From the NCBI GenBank assembly GCA_965204215.1, contig CBDBDZ010000014.1, positions 682,001 to 746,000 on the forward strand: DNA of 64,000 nucleotides, in the 5' to 3' direction. This document shows, piece by piece, positions 51,700-60,581 of this stretch. The number at the start of each line of letters is the position of its first letter. Positions within the stretch are counted from its first letter, which is position 1. The DNA comes from CBDBDZ01 sp965204215 (GTDB lineage: Bacteria; Pseudomonadota; Gammaproteobacteria; Pseudomonadales; GM7GCV1). Under the pieces are notes generated by a model. That model did not search any database. It saw nothing but the letters and a program-made list of their open reading frames with translations, and had not been told where the DNA came from. The position numbers and the translations under genes are program-made.

Positions 51700-53409
51700 T
51701 CAGGCTTTGTGTTCCAGTTGAGCACGCAATTCCCGACGCAGAATTTTTCCAACAGGGTTGCGGGGTAATTGTGTTATAGTCACTAATTGTTCCGGTAATT
51801 TATAAGATGCTATTTTTTTGGATTGTAAATGTTGAATAATTTCTTTAAGGTTTAAAGTTTCACCTTCTTTAACGACAGCAAAAAGTGCCAAGCGTTCACC
51901 TAATATTTCATCGGGGTAACCCACTACAGCGCATTCTACCAGTTTGGGCATATCCACCAGTAGAGATTCAACATCAGCTGGAGCTATGTTAAAGCCACCT
52001 CGAATAATAATATCTTTGCAGCGCTCGATAAAACGATAGTATTGGTTGCCATCGATCATTACCAATTCAAACACATCACCTGTTTTGAAAAAACCTTCGT
52101 CATCAAAGGCTTGTTGGTTGACTTCAGGGGCATGAAAATAGCCGCTAAAGACCGAAGGCCCTTTAACACAAAGTTCGCCAGCTACAGCAAAATCTGTTAT
52201 GGTTTTTCCGCTTTGAATATCGACCAATTTAGTTTCCATACCTTTTGCAGCTGCCACATTTGCATAGCTCGATGCGTCTGCGCCAAAAGCGGGAAAATAA
52301 GTCGCACGTTGAGCCAGGTTTGGGATACTATTAGGCGCACTTAATAGCCATGCTCCTTCGTTGGAGCCAAAAAAATTGGTCACCTGGATATTGTGGCGTT
52401 CAAACCAGGTTTCAATCAGCCAGGGCGTTAAGGGAGCTGAACCCGAGCCTAGTACTCGCAATGAGCTGATATCCACATTTTCCAATAGCGTTGGGTTTTT
52501 CAAAAGCAATGTTAATATTGCAGGTGGTGCCAGAGTGTAGGTAACTTGATGAGTGGTAATTTGTTTTAAGAAAACAGAGATATCAAATGGTTGATGCAAT
52601 ATTAACTGGCAACCACTTTGCAGCCAGGGTACCAGGCAGCCACCAATACCACCCATGTTGACAATGGGAAAAGGACAAAGAAAGACATCATCGTGCATAA
52701 TGTTAGCGCCTTCGGTACAGGCATAGGCTATGGAGTCCCACAGATTGTGGCTACGAGGTACTCCTTTGGGCATACCTGTGGTGCCTGATGTCCAGCATAG
52801 AGTGACAATGTCATTGGGGTCAATGACCAGAGATTGTAATTGTGTATTGAGGGTGTGTTCATCGACAGATTGAACAAAGATATCGTCAAGGCAATGCTCG
52901 TTCTCAGTGGAGGTAATTACATCGGTAAAAAGATGTTTAAGGCTGGGTATATTATTTTGAACATTGCGGACAATATCTGCTAAATTTCTGCCTTTGAAAT
53001 TAGAGGTAGTTACCATAGCACTAATGCCAGCAAAAGCACCCATTTTCTCAATTTCAAACTCTCTTAAGGAAGGAGGGTAAGGATTGGCAATGCCACCTAT
53101 ACGCGCAATAGCTAAATAGCTGACAATTAGCTCCCAAATGTTGGGTAAAAAAATACCAATAATATCGTCTTTACCTAAACCGTGCTGTGAAAAGGCGCAA
53201 GTGAGTTGGTTGACTTTATGGTTGAGTTCAGTATAAGTGAATTGTCTTACTTCACCATTGCTAAATTGAGGTCTGTCTAAAGGGTCAATCAGGGCAATGA
53301 AATCGGGGTGCTGACTGAGGTTTTGTTTGAAATAAGCATCCAGAGTGCGGTTTTGCCATAGACCTTTGGCATTGTAATCGGCAATGCGTTGAGAGCTCTC
53401 TAATATCAT
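51700..53409 (-). CDS. Acyl-CoA/aryl-CoA synthetase (AMP-forming)
   Basis: It activates a carboxylic acid to its CoA thioester. The 569-residue ANL enzyme has the P-loop LCWTSGTTGMPKGVPRSHN near residue 207 and the FFGSNEGAWLLS motif. GELCVKGPSVFSGYF and FKTGDVFEL follow, then RCKDIIIRGGFNIAPADVES, and finally the catalytic Lys region LPRNPVGKILRREL. Its start overlaps the end of the carotenoid oxygenase gene by 4 bases, so the substrate is probably an acid derived from that cleavage. Identity of the acid is unknown. Confidence 0.92.
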   Translation of the reverse strand: MILESSQRIADYNAKGLWQNRTLDAYFKQNLSQHPDFIALIDPLDRPQFSNGEVRQFTYTELNHKVNQLTCAFSQHGLGKDDIIGIFLPNIWELIVSYLAIARIGGIANPYPPSLREFEIEKMGAFAGISAMVTTSNFKGRNLADIVRNVQNNIPSLKHLFTDVITSTENEHCLDDIFVQSVDEHTLNTQLQSLVIDPNDIVTLCWTSGTTGMPKGVPRSHNLWDSIAYACTEGANIMHDDVFLCPFPIVNMGGIGGCLVPWLQSGCQLILHQPFDISVFLKQITTHQVTYTLAPPAILTLLLKNPTLLENVDISSLRVLGSGSAPLTPWLIETWFERHNIQVTNFFGSNEGAWLLSAPNSIPNLAQRATYFPAFGADASSYANVAAAKGMETKLVDIQSGKTITDFAVAGELCVKGPSVFSGYFHAPEVNQQAFDDEGFFKTGDVFELVMIDGNQYYRFIERCKDIIIRGGFNIAPADVESLLVDMPKLVECAVVGYPDEILGERLALFAVVKEGETLNLKEIIQHLQSKKIASYKLPEQLVTITQLPRNPVGKILRRELRAQLEHKA

Positions 53410-54836
53410 GGTGTTAGCTCTTCTCCTTTAATCCAGCAACCGTGAAAACCCAAAGGCACACGTTGTGGCAGTTGAATGCGAGCCAGAGGCTCATCACTAA
53501 TGTTTTTAGCATTTAGTAGTAAAGCTTCTGACTTTTTGGTCTTTTCATTGGTGACATAACTGATAACATAACCATCATCTTCATCATTTGTCTTGCCAGA
53601 TGGAATGAAAGGCGATTCGCTACCAAATACACCATCGCCATACCAGTAGGTTTCCGATTGTTGGGTTTGGGTATCAAATTTTGTTAAACCATCGAATCGC
53701 ATAATGTTGGAATTATCAAAATGTTGTAAATAGGCAAACCGCGACTTTTTACCAATTACATCGGCGTTTACTAGTGGAAATTCGGTAAATTCATCATCTA
53801 ACCAATATTCAGTGGTAGTGCCTGTCTTCAAGTTAAATTTATAGCGTTTTACACTGGCTTCAAGACGTAAATAAGCGTTGAGTTTTTCCATTTTGCTGGC
53901 ATAGTCCTTTTGTGGCGTTGGATTAATGGTAACCGAAGCATCTAAAATGATGTCATCACCTTCTTCCCATGAGTTGATAACGTGGTATATATAACAGGGC
54001 TCGGCTTCAAACCACCGCGCAGAATTGTTTGTACCCAAGCGAGGTAAAATACAAAAACGGCTAGGCATGTCGCGATTAAAGAATATGCTGCTTTTGCCAG
54101 AGTTCAGCGCTTCGGCGCTGTGATATAGAGGTAAGTCCATTAATATGGAATAATTTTCGGTAATACCCAAGTCATGAGGTAAGCGTGGTGCGGGCAATTC
54201 TATGGTTGTGAAATGCTTGACGTTGCCATCAGCACCTACCACACCATAAGTTAGCCAAGGTGGCTGTGGACCATAGTCAAAAAACATCATTTCTTTTGTT
54301 GTGTTGTCAATCTTAACATGAGCCATAACTTTGCTGTCTAGCGTCTTGTTAAAAGTTTCAACACCATGTGTCTCCAATGTCTTCGGGTCGAGACTGTAGA
54401 GGTCGCCACACATGTACCAACCGCTTAATAATTTTCCATTGTGAAAGGCGACAGCAGTATTGGCGGAATCTTTTAACGGTAACCTTCCCTGCATTTCATT
54501 ACGGCGCATATTGCCCATTACTCCATGCCAAATGGTTTGTCCAGCACTCCGTTCTTGCTGAAAGTGGTGGGTACGTACCCAACGGTTGCGATAACTGGCA
54601 GTGCCGTTTTCAATATGCAGGGCATGAAGCATACCATCACCGTCAAACCAGTGATAATGCCCTATAGGTGTATACTGGGTATTGGGACCATTGCGAACAT
54701 AAATGCCGTTAATATCTTGAGGAATTTCACCAATAACAGGTAACTTTTCGGCATTAATCTCATCAAAAACAGGGGCATATGCGCCCAGCAAATAAGGATT
54801 GCCCACTTCAAGGGCATATTGTTCAATTGCGTTCAT
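53406..54836 (-). CDS. Carotenoid oxygenase-family dioxygenase
   Basis: This 476-residue non-haem iron enzyme cleaves a conjugated double bond, as in apocarotenoid or lignostilbene dioxygenases. The family start GIYVRNGPNTQYTP…HYHWFDGDGMLHAL is present. The four iron-binding His appear at residues 173 (MAHVKID), 221 (LPHDLGI), 285 (IYHVINS) and 465 (GFHGCWI). It is the first gene of a minus-strand operon with an acyl-CoA synthetase, a thiolase and a TPR lipoprotein. The substrate could be a carotenoid, a stilbene or a related polyene. Confidence 0.92.
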   Translation of the reverse strand: MNAIEQYALEVGNPYLLGAYAPVFDEINAEKLPVIGEIPQDINGIYVRNGPNTQYTPIGHYHWFDGDGMLHALHIENGTASYRNRWVRTHHFQQERSAGQTIWHGVMGNMRRNEMQGRLPLKDSANTAVAFHNGKLLSGWYMCGDLYSLDPKTLETHGVETFNKTLDSKVMAHVKIDNTTKEMMFFDYGPQPPWLTYGVVGADGNVKHFTTIELPAPRLPHDLGITENYSILMDLPLYHSAEALNSGKSSIFFNRDMPSRFCILPRLGTNNSARWFEAEPCYIYHVINSWEEGDDIILDASVTINPTPQKDYASKMEKLNAYLRLEASVKRYKFNLKTGTTTEYWLDDEFTEFPLVNADVIGKKSRFAYLQHFDNSNIMRFDGLTKFDTQTQQSETYWYGDGVFGSESPFIPSGKTNDEDDGYVISYVTNEKTKKSEALLLNAKNISDEPLARIQLPQRVPLGFHGCWIKGEELTP

Positions 54837-55005
54837 GGCTTTAGTCTGCGAACAATTTGTAAGAATTTAATATTAATGTATAATCGTTGAGATGGCTAGT
54901 AAAATAACGACATTACTTAGGATTTGTAGCACTCTTCGATACAACGGTATCGCCAATGTTGTGTGAGCTTTCAGATGATAATGACCGTCGATTAAGGTTG
55001 TGTCC

Positions 55006-55232
55006 ATGAAGGTTGAGCAATTTAATGCGATTCAACAAGGTTATGATAAAGATCCTGCCAAATCGCTGATTATACGCAGATGCTTACACTCAAAAGCAAT
55101 GGTTCGATGTAGAGCGAGAAGCTATTTTTAGACGCAGTTGGCGTTGGGTATGTCATATTGAAAAGTTGAGAGATAATGGGACTTACTATGCTGCCTCCGT
55201 TGCAAATCAACCTATTGTTATTATTCGCAACA
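55006..55232 (+). pseudogene. Rieske aromatic-ring oxygenase N-terminal fragment, frameshifted
   Basis: The ATG at 55006 opens MKVEQFNAIQQGYDKDPAKS. After a one-base shift near 55072 the reading continues DAYTQKQWFDVEREAIFRRS, then WRWVCHIEKL and TYYAASVANQPIVIIRNR. This is the N-terminus of a Rieske [2Fe-2S] ring-hydroxylating oxygenase alpha subunit, which has YxDxxxFxxExxxIFxxxW before the cluster motif. It stops before the CxH cluster ligands, at a join to a DUF4143 fragment. The remaining 54837-55005 gap contains only the leader of the carotenoid oxygenase gene. Confidence 0.8.
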
Positions 55233-55545
55233 GGTCAATTTCGCGTTGGTCGTTATCTCTATAATAATGCAGATATTGGTCAGAAGCGCTGTAGTAATAG
55301 CTTTTTAGTATTTCTGAAAATATATAAGTCTCGAGGATAACGCCAGACATATTTCCAGCTTCTAAGCTTTCAGGGGTAAGCCATTTGGTGAGATAACTGC
55401 ATAGACCTGTATCTAAAAAATAAAGTTTAGGTGCTTTGATGATTCGTTTACTATGATTGCTATAGAAAGGTTTCAGCAAATAAATTAATCCTGATGTTTC
55501 CAGTATGCTTAGCCATGCTTTTACCTGCTTGCCTTGGGCCCGTTA
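55229..55545 (-). pseudogene. DUF4143 (AAA ATPase C-terminal) fragment
   Basis: On the minus strand the reading QGKQVKAWLSILETSGLIYL, then LKPFYSN, KAPKLYFLDTGLCSYLTKWL, ETYIFSEILKSYY and DNDQREIDLL match the DUF4143 region found at the C-terminus of AAA-type ATPases. The N-terminal ATPase is missing and the last residues run into the antisense of the Rieske fragment. It is a rearranged remnant. No intact copy exists in the window. Confidence 0.8.
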
Positions 55546-55611
55546 GTAGTAAACAAGGGAAAGCTGCACTAAACGCGTACTTTTTGCTCTAATGTTCTTG
55601 CGTACATGTTC

Positions 55612-55640
55612 GTATAATATGGAATATCATTCCATTATAC
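55612..55640. promoter_or_regulatory. Palindromic operator-like site 1
   Basis: GTATAATATGGAAT-ATC-ATTCCATTATAC is an interrupted inverted repeat. Its core ATATGGAATATCAT matches the site at 58256-58279 in 13 of 14 bases. It lies between decayed genes (DUF4143 remnant and serine hydrolase end), so it may be a leftover binding site. Confidence 0.45.
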
Positions 55641-55677
55641 CCGGAAAACAGACTTTGCTTTTGATTTTGTTAGAAAA

Positions 55678-56958
55678 TTACTGTGTGTGGACTCTAATTG
55701 CCCGAATTAAACTCAACCCATTATACCAATCGCTACCATCTTTATAGTTTGGTTCATCGGTAGTTGTTAAGATAACTACAACCAGTTGATGATCTGGGTC
55801 AACATACAACCACTGACCGAATAAGCCTTTGGCAAAATAAGCGTTATCATCGGTATGCCACCATTGATTGGTATAGGAAAAGTTTTTGAATTGCTTGCCT
55901 CGAAGTGAGGAGGCAAATTTTTCTGTGTCACCACCTTTGGCGATAGAACTAACAAAGTTTTCTGACAAAACGCGTTGACCGTTATACGTTCCATTTTCTA
56001 ACATCATCTGGCCAAAGCGTCCTGCGTCGCGTAATGTGCTATTAACAGCTGCGCTAACCAATTGGTTTCCATCGGGTGCTTCTACAATGAAAGCATTGTG
56101 CTCTGCACCAATTTTTGACCATATTTTTTCACTCATGATTTCAGCCACTGTCTTGCCTGTGACTTTAGCAATAATCATTCCCAGCACTTCCGTATTCAAA
56201 CTGACATAGTGGAAGTATTGGTCGTGTTCGCCTTCAGATTTAACATTTTGGTAATATTCAAGCAATGTAGTGTATTTTGCAGAGCTACCCTTAATTTTGG
56301 CAAAACCAGAGACTTTGCCAAATTGATACAAATCGGAATTTAGGTCGTGGTAGTCTTCGCTATACTCAATGCTATTGGTCATATCCATCACCATTTGAAC
56401 GCTTGTGCCTTCCCATGCACTACCAGCTAATTCTGGCAAATAATGTAAGGTTTGTTGCTGTAGGTCAATCAGACCTTCATCGACTAATGCTCCTAAAGTA
56501 ACAGCAGTAAGTGACTTAGACATTGAAAACCAAATGTGATAGCTATCTGCTTGCATATTGTTGCGATAATGCTCAGCTATAATTTTGCCGTTTTTTAAAA
56601 CGAGTAAGGCGTCGGTTCGGTTAGCGTGTAAGTGTTCTGGAAATTTAAGTGTTTTACCATTGTATTGTTTAATATCAAGATTATTCAAATTAATCAATGC
56701 CTTTTCCAAGGGTTTGATATTATCGCCTTTGGCAATAGGTTTAGTAACAAACACTTTGTCAATATTTTTGAATGCCCAGTATTTATAAGGTGATTGTACC
56801 CAATTATAGGCATTGGCTTGTTGGGCTTGGGATAAATCAAATTGTTCCAGCGTTTGGGGCTTGGGTTTAGTGCTAACTGTCGTTTTATCAGTAACGAGGG
56901 ATTTACATGACAGTAAAAAAGCTAGTGTAATGAATGTAAGGTATTTAAAGTTTTGCAT
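55678..56958 (-). CDS. Serine hydrolase, beta-lactamase/EstB family lipoprotein
   Basis: This 426-residue protein has a lipoprotein signal (ITLAFLLSCKS, Cys18) and a class C beta-lactamase-like fold. The SxxK catalytic motif is FSMSKSL (Ser145, Lys148), and a Tyr motif lies in IEYSEDYHD near residue 205. TDALLVLKNGKIIAEHYR and NQWWHTDD fit the family. Most such proteins in environmental bacteria are esterases or peptidases, not antibiotic resistance enzymes. It ends after a run of decayed genes and lies 37 bases downstream of the thiolase. Confidence 0.88.
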   Translation of the reverse strand: MQNFKYLTFITLAFLLSCKSLVTDKTTVSTKPKPQTLEQFDLSQAQQANAYNWVQSPYKYWAFKNIDKVFVTKPIAKGDNIKPLEKALINLNNLDIKQYNGKTLKFPEHLHANRTDALLVLKNGKIIAEHYRNNMQADSYHIWFSMSKSLTAVTLGALVDEGLIDLQQQTLHYLPELAGSAWEGTSVQMVMDMTNSIEYSEDYHDLNSDLYQFGKVSGFAKIKGSSAKYTTLLEYYQNVKSEGEHDQYFHYVSLNTEVLGMIIAKVTGKTVAEIMSEKIWSKIGAEHNAFIVEAPDGNQLVSAAVNSTLRDAGRFGQMMLENGTYNGQRVLSENFVSSIAKGGDTEKFASSLRGKQFKNFSYTNQWWHTDDNAYFAKGLFGQWLYVDPDHQLVVVILTTTDEPNYKDGSDWYNGLSLIRAIRVHTQ

Positions 56959-56995
56959 AGTAGAACAAGTGATAGCAATTTAAATGTTGGCTCCT

Positions 56996-58222
56996 CTAAA
57001 AGCCAACTACAAAGCAGGCCATTGTAGTCAAGCTGCCTCCAATATTTAGAGTCGCTACTGTTTTGGCATTGTCAACTTGATAGTCGCCAGCCTGGTTGGT
57101 GATTTGCTTATAAGCATCTAACATCATCCTGATACCAGTCGCGCCTACTGGATGACCGCAGCCAATTAAGCCTCCACCAGGATTCACGGGTAGCGAACCT
57201 TGCATGCTAATTTGCCCAGATTCAATCGCTTGCCACGCCTTGCCTGGAGCAGTTATTCCAAAATGTTCCAGCGCTAAATATTCGGTGATGGTAAAGCAGT
57301 CGTGTGTTTCAATAGCATCTATTTGTTTTACATGAATTGCGGCACGCTTAAAGGCATCGTCAATGGTAGCTTTTAAATGGGGAAAGGGGTATTCATTACG
57401 ATTGTTATCGGCTAGTTTATCTGACAATAACATAGGTGTTGTGCGATGTCCCCAGCCTTTAATTTTAGGAATGTTGCTAAGTGAAATATTGTGTTTCGAG
57501 GCATAGTTTTGAGCCTGGTCGGCTGATGCTAAAATAACTGTTGCACTGCCATCGGTAATGCGACCACAATCTGACTTTCTTAGCGCTCCTTCAATAACAG
57601 GATTGGCTTGCTCATCTTCCTTAAATAGTAAGGGATCAAGTTGCCAGTCTCGGGTTTGAGCGTTTGGATTGTTGCGAGCATTACTGTAGTTAATACGAGC
57701 AATTTCAGCTAAATGTTGTTGCGACAATCCAAAGCGTTGTTCATATACCTCGCCAATTTGGTTGAACAAATAAGGCCAGGGGAAGTTGGCAGCTTGTGCT
57801 TCACGACCAATCCACGCCGCTGCGCCTAAATAATCGGCGGCTTGTTGACCATTGACGTTGCGCATTAATTCAACGCCTGACACCGCAATTAACGAATAGC
57901 GTTCGGCTTCAATATCTGCCATTGCAGCCAGGATAGCCATACTGCCAGATGCACAGGCGGCTTCATGTCGAGAGATGGGCAGACCGCTGAATGCAGGGTT
58001 GATGCTGCTAAAAAAACCGCCTAGCTGACCTTGCTTGCAAAATAATTCGGCAGCAAAGTTACCAATATGCGCGCAATCAATAGTGCAGGGGTCAATATCT
58101 GTGACGATCAATGCCCCTTCAACGCTATCTTTCAGACATTGGAATAAGTTGGCTTCGGGTTTGGAATAACTGGCAGCAAAATCAGTTTGATAACCACCTA
58201 AAATATAAACATCTTTGGGCAT
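56996..58222 (-). CDS. Thiolase-family protein, SCP2-type
   Basis: This 408-residue protein has nucleophile Cys90 in RHEAACASGSMAILAA, KIKGWGHRTTP, the DCFTITEYLALEHFG block and the catalytic His in GCGHPVGATG. It ends TLNIGGSLTTMACFVVGF, without the CxGGG Cys of biosynthetic thiolases, as in SCP2-type and lipid-transfer-type thiolases. It is likely a beta-ketoacyl-CoA thiolase for bulky substrates. It is divergent from the MFS transporter over a 100-bp gap with a palindromic site. Confidence 0.88.
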   Translation of the reverse strand: MPKDVYILGGYQTDFAASYSKPEANLFQCLKDSVEGALIVTDIDPCTIDCAHIGNFAAELFCKQGQLGGFFSSINPAFSGLPISRHEAACASGSMAILAAMADIEAERYSLIAVSGVELMRNVNGQQAADYLGAAAWIGREAQAANFPWPYLFNQIGEVYEQRFGLSQQHLAEIARINYSNARNNPNAQTRDWQLDPLLFKEDEQANPVIEGALRKSDCGRITDGSATVILASADQAQNYASKHNISLSNIPKIKGWGHRTTPMLLSDKLADNNRNEYPFPHLKATIDDAFKRAAIHVKQIDAIETHDCFTITEYLALEHFGITAPGKAWQAIESGQISMQGSLPVNPGGGLIGCGHPVGATGIRMMLDAYKQITNQAGDYQVDNAKTVATLNIGGSLTTMACFVVGF

Positions 58223-58255
58223 AGGGGTAGCTATGTTAACACTAAAAATGATGAC

Positions 58256-58279
58256 GTATATGGAATGTCATCCTATATG
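58256..58279. promoter_or_regulatory. Palindromic operator-like site 2 in divergent promoter
   Basis: TATATGGA-ATG-TCATCCTATATG is an imperfect inverted repeat sharing ATATGGAATgTCAT with the site at 55612-55640. It lies in the 100-bp gap between the divergent thiolase and MFS genes, where a TetR-like regulator would bind. No regulator gene is in the window. Confidence 0.5.
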
Positions 58280-58322
58280 AACAATATTATACAAAACTCA
58301 TTGACAATGTTATGATGTGCTG

Positions 58323-59564
58323 ATGTCACATTATAATTATAAAAAATGGTTTATGCTGGCCTTGCTTTGCCTGGCTGGGGCTACTATCTATACCTTTCCT
58401 TTTCTGCGTTATTCCTATTATGACCCCATGCGTGAAGCACTGGGGGTTACTCATACCCAAATGGGGATATTGCAATCACTCAATGGCATCACTTCGACAC
58501 TGGGTTATATTCCTGGCGGTTGGTTAGCGGACAGGTACTCGCCGCGGTTATTGCTGTCGATTTCACTCATTGCAACGGGACTTAGCGGTTTTTATTTTTC
58601 AACCTTTCCCTCTTTCAACGGCGCGCTATTCTTATATGGCTTTTGGGGTGTTAGCACTTTAATTATTTTTTGGGCTCCCTTGATTAAAGCCACCAGAGGT
58701 TTAGGCGATAAAGCGCAACAAGGAAAACTGTTTGGTTTCCTGGAAGGTGGTCGTGGTTTATTTGCCTCTTTAATTGGATTATTAACCCTCTACGTTTTTA
58801 TTCAAATGGGTGAAGGTGAACGCGGCCTGTTATGGGTAATTAATATTTCAGCTGTTATTACTATTTTGGCAGGCATTGCTATTTGGATATTTTTCGACGA
58901 TTCCAAAGTTCAACAACATCAAACAGACTCTATTCTGGTCGGCATCACTCAAGCATTAAGAATGCCTGAAATCTGGGTTATTGGTGTGATTATTTTTTGC
59001 GGTTACAGCCAATTTGCAGGCATGAGCTACAGTACCCCTTATTTGACAGGAGCGGTTGGCGCTGCTGTAATTTACGGTGCTTTAGTTGGGCAAATAAGAA
59101 CTTATGGCTTGCAAACCATAGGCGGCGCAACCAGTGGAATATTAGCCGATTATATGGGTTCTCCTACCAAAGTACTTATTATTGCTTTTGCTATAAGCAC
59201 TTGCACTTTGATTGCATTCTTGATTATTCCTGCAAACCTTGACTATCTGAATTTGATTTTTATTAATATTATTGTTCTGGGGCTCACTGTTTTTGCTATT
59301 CGTGGCAATTATTTTGCAACCATTGGTGAATCTGACATACCCCATTATATGACAGGTGCTGCTGTTGGTGTCGCATCTTTTATTGGGTTTCTACCGGAAG
59401 CCATTACCTACCCGTTGGTAGGGTACTGGCTCGACACTTATCCTGGTTTACCTGGCTACCAGATAACTTTCGGTTATTTGCTAATTTTAAGCATTATTGG
59501 CATTGCGATGTCATGGTTATTATGGCGGATGAATCGCGGCACCTGGTCATTACTTCAACGATAA
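58323..59564 (+). CDS. Major facilitator superfamily transporter
   Basis: From the ATG at 58323 the 413-residue protein has 12 predicted helices. The MFS loop motif is GGWLADRYSPRLLLSI between helices 2 and 3, with GATSGILADYMGSPTKVLI in the second half. The first helix is WFMLALLCLAGATIYTF. A GTG at 58317 is a less likely start. It is divergent from the SCP2-type thiolase and may import its substrate. A MITE-1 copy follows 17 bases after its stop. Confidence 0.88.
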   Translation: MSHYNYKKWFMLALLCLAGATIYTFPFLRYSYYDPMREALGVTHTQMGILQSLNGITSTLGYIPGGWLADRYSPRLLLSISLIATGLSGFYFSTFPSFNGALFLYGFWGVSTLIIFWAPLIKATRGLGDKAQQGKLFGFLEGGRGLFASLIGLLTLYVFIQMGEGERGLLWVINISAVITILAGIAIWIFFDDSKVQQHQTDSILVGITQALRMPEIWVIGVIIFCGYSQFAGMSYSTPYLTGAVGAAVIYGALVGQIRTYGLQTIGGATSGILADYMGSPTKVLIIAFAISTCTLIAFLIIPANLDYLNLIFINIIVLGLTVFAIRGNYFATIGESDIPHYMTGAAVGVASFIGFLPEAITYPLVGYWLDTYPGLPGYQITFGYLLILSIIGIAMSWLLWRMNRGTWSLLQR

Positions 59565-59581
59565 GCTATGAGCAACATTTT

Positions 59582-59761
59582 AACCCAAATTATGCATTAG
59601 CAATCTATTACACACAATAATGACTTCAAAAACAGGCGCTTGCTCGAAAAATAATACTCACCGTAGGGTGGCTATGCCTGCGTTTATTGTTCTTGCGCGA
59701 GCACCTGTTTTCATTGCCATTTTTGTGTTCATTACGAAGTCTAATGCATAATCTGGGTTTA
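59582..59761 (+). repeat. MITE-1 copy C, overlapping the start of the PhyH gene
   Basis: The element runs from AACCCAAATTATGCATTAGC to CTAATGCATAATCTGGGTTT, nearly identical to copies A and B. Its right terminal repeat contains the ATG at 59744 that opens the downstream dioxygenase frame, so the element contributes the first six codons. Confidence 0.9.
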
Positions 59762-60577
59762 ACTGAAGTACAAATTACTCAATTTCAAAACCATGGCTTT
59801 GTTTCACCAATTGATGTTTTAAGTGTCGAAGAAGCTGAAGAGTATCGCTTGCGTCTTGAAACCTTTGAAGCTGAATACCCCGACACTATCAATGCTGAAA
59901 ATCGCAATAATGTTCACTTATCGGTAAAATGCCTTGATGAGTTGGCACATCACCCAGTGGTTATCGCCGCTGTCAAAGATTTGATTGGCGATAATGTTTC
60001 TCTATGGTGTTCGGTACTGTTTATTAAAGAACCCAGCACTAAACACTTTGTCAGTTGGCATCAAGATGGCACTTATATGGGAATGAACGACAACAATTTT
60101 GTGACTCCCTGGATAGCCTTATCTCCCAGCAACCAAAAAACCGGATGTATGAGCGTGATTCCAGGCTCTCACCGCAATGGCATTCAACAGCATCGCGATA
60201 CCTTTGGTGAAGACAATATCTTAACGCGCGGTCAAGAGGTGTTGGATGTCGATGAATCCAAAGCTGTCGACCTCGTTCTAAAACCAGGGCAGATGTCAAT
60301 TCACCACGGGGCTGTTATTCATGGCTCAAAGCCTAATTATAGCCAGCAACGCCGCATTGGCTATGCACTACAATCCTATATGCCTCCGCATATTTATCAA
60401 ACGCTTGGCAAAAATTATTGGATGGATATTTGTGGTGATAACCCAAGATTTAATTCTGCACAACTACGTAGACCCGAGTACGATTTAGACCCGATAGCTG
60501 CGGCAGATAGAAAGGTTGTCGATGCCAATATCAGTGATATTTTGTACCATGGTGCGCGTATTAAACGTAACTACTAA
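59744..60577 (+). CDS. Phytanoyl-CoA dioxygenase (PhyH)-family protein
   Basis: This is a 2-oxoglutarate/Fe(II) dioxygenase of 277 residues from the ATG in the MITE terminus; no other ATG or strong start precedes the conserved region. The Fe ligands are His106 and Asp108 in FVSWHQDGTYM and a distal His in MSIHHGAVIHGSKPN, with Arg in QQRRIGYAL for 2-oxoglutarate. It begins HNLGLTEVQITQFQNHGFV. The EctD-specific motif is absent, so the substrate is unknown. It is followed by the amidohydrolase after 4 bases. Confidence 0.88.
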   Translation: MHNLGLTEVQITQFQNHGFVSPIDVLSVEEAEEYRLRLETFEAEYPDTINAENRNNVHLSVKCLDELAHHPVVIAAVKDLIGDNVSLWCSVLFIKEPSTKHFVSWHQDGTYMGMNDNNFVTPWIALSPSNQKTGCMSVIPGSHRNGIQQHRDTFGEDNILTRGQEVLDVDESKAVDLVLKPGQMSIHHGAVIHGSKPNYSQQRRIGYALQSYMPPHIYQTLGKNYWMDICGDNPRFNSAQLRRPEYDLDPIAAADRKVVDANISDILYHGARIKRNY

Positions 60578-60581
60578 AGCA

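Noticed and set aside
55678..56958. Antibiotic-resistance beta-lactamase
   Set aside because: Only the general SxxK serine hydrolase fold is visible; the lipoprotein form and context fit an esterase or peptidase.
59744..60577. Ectoine hydroxylase EctD
   Set aside because: The protein is in the PhyH family and near an M24 gene, but the EctD signature around its HxD motif is absent.
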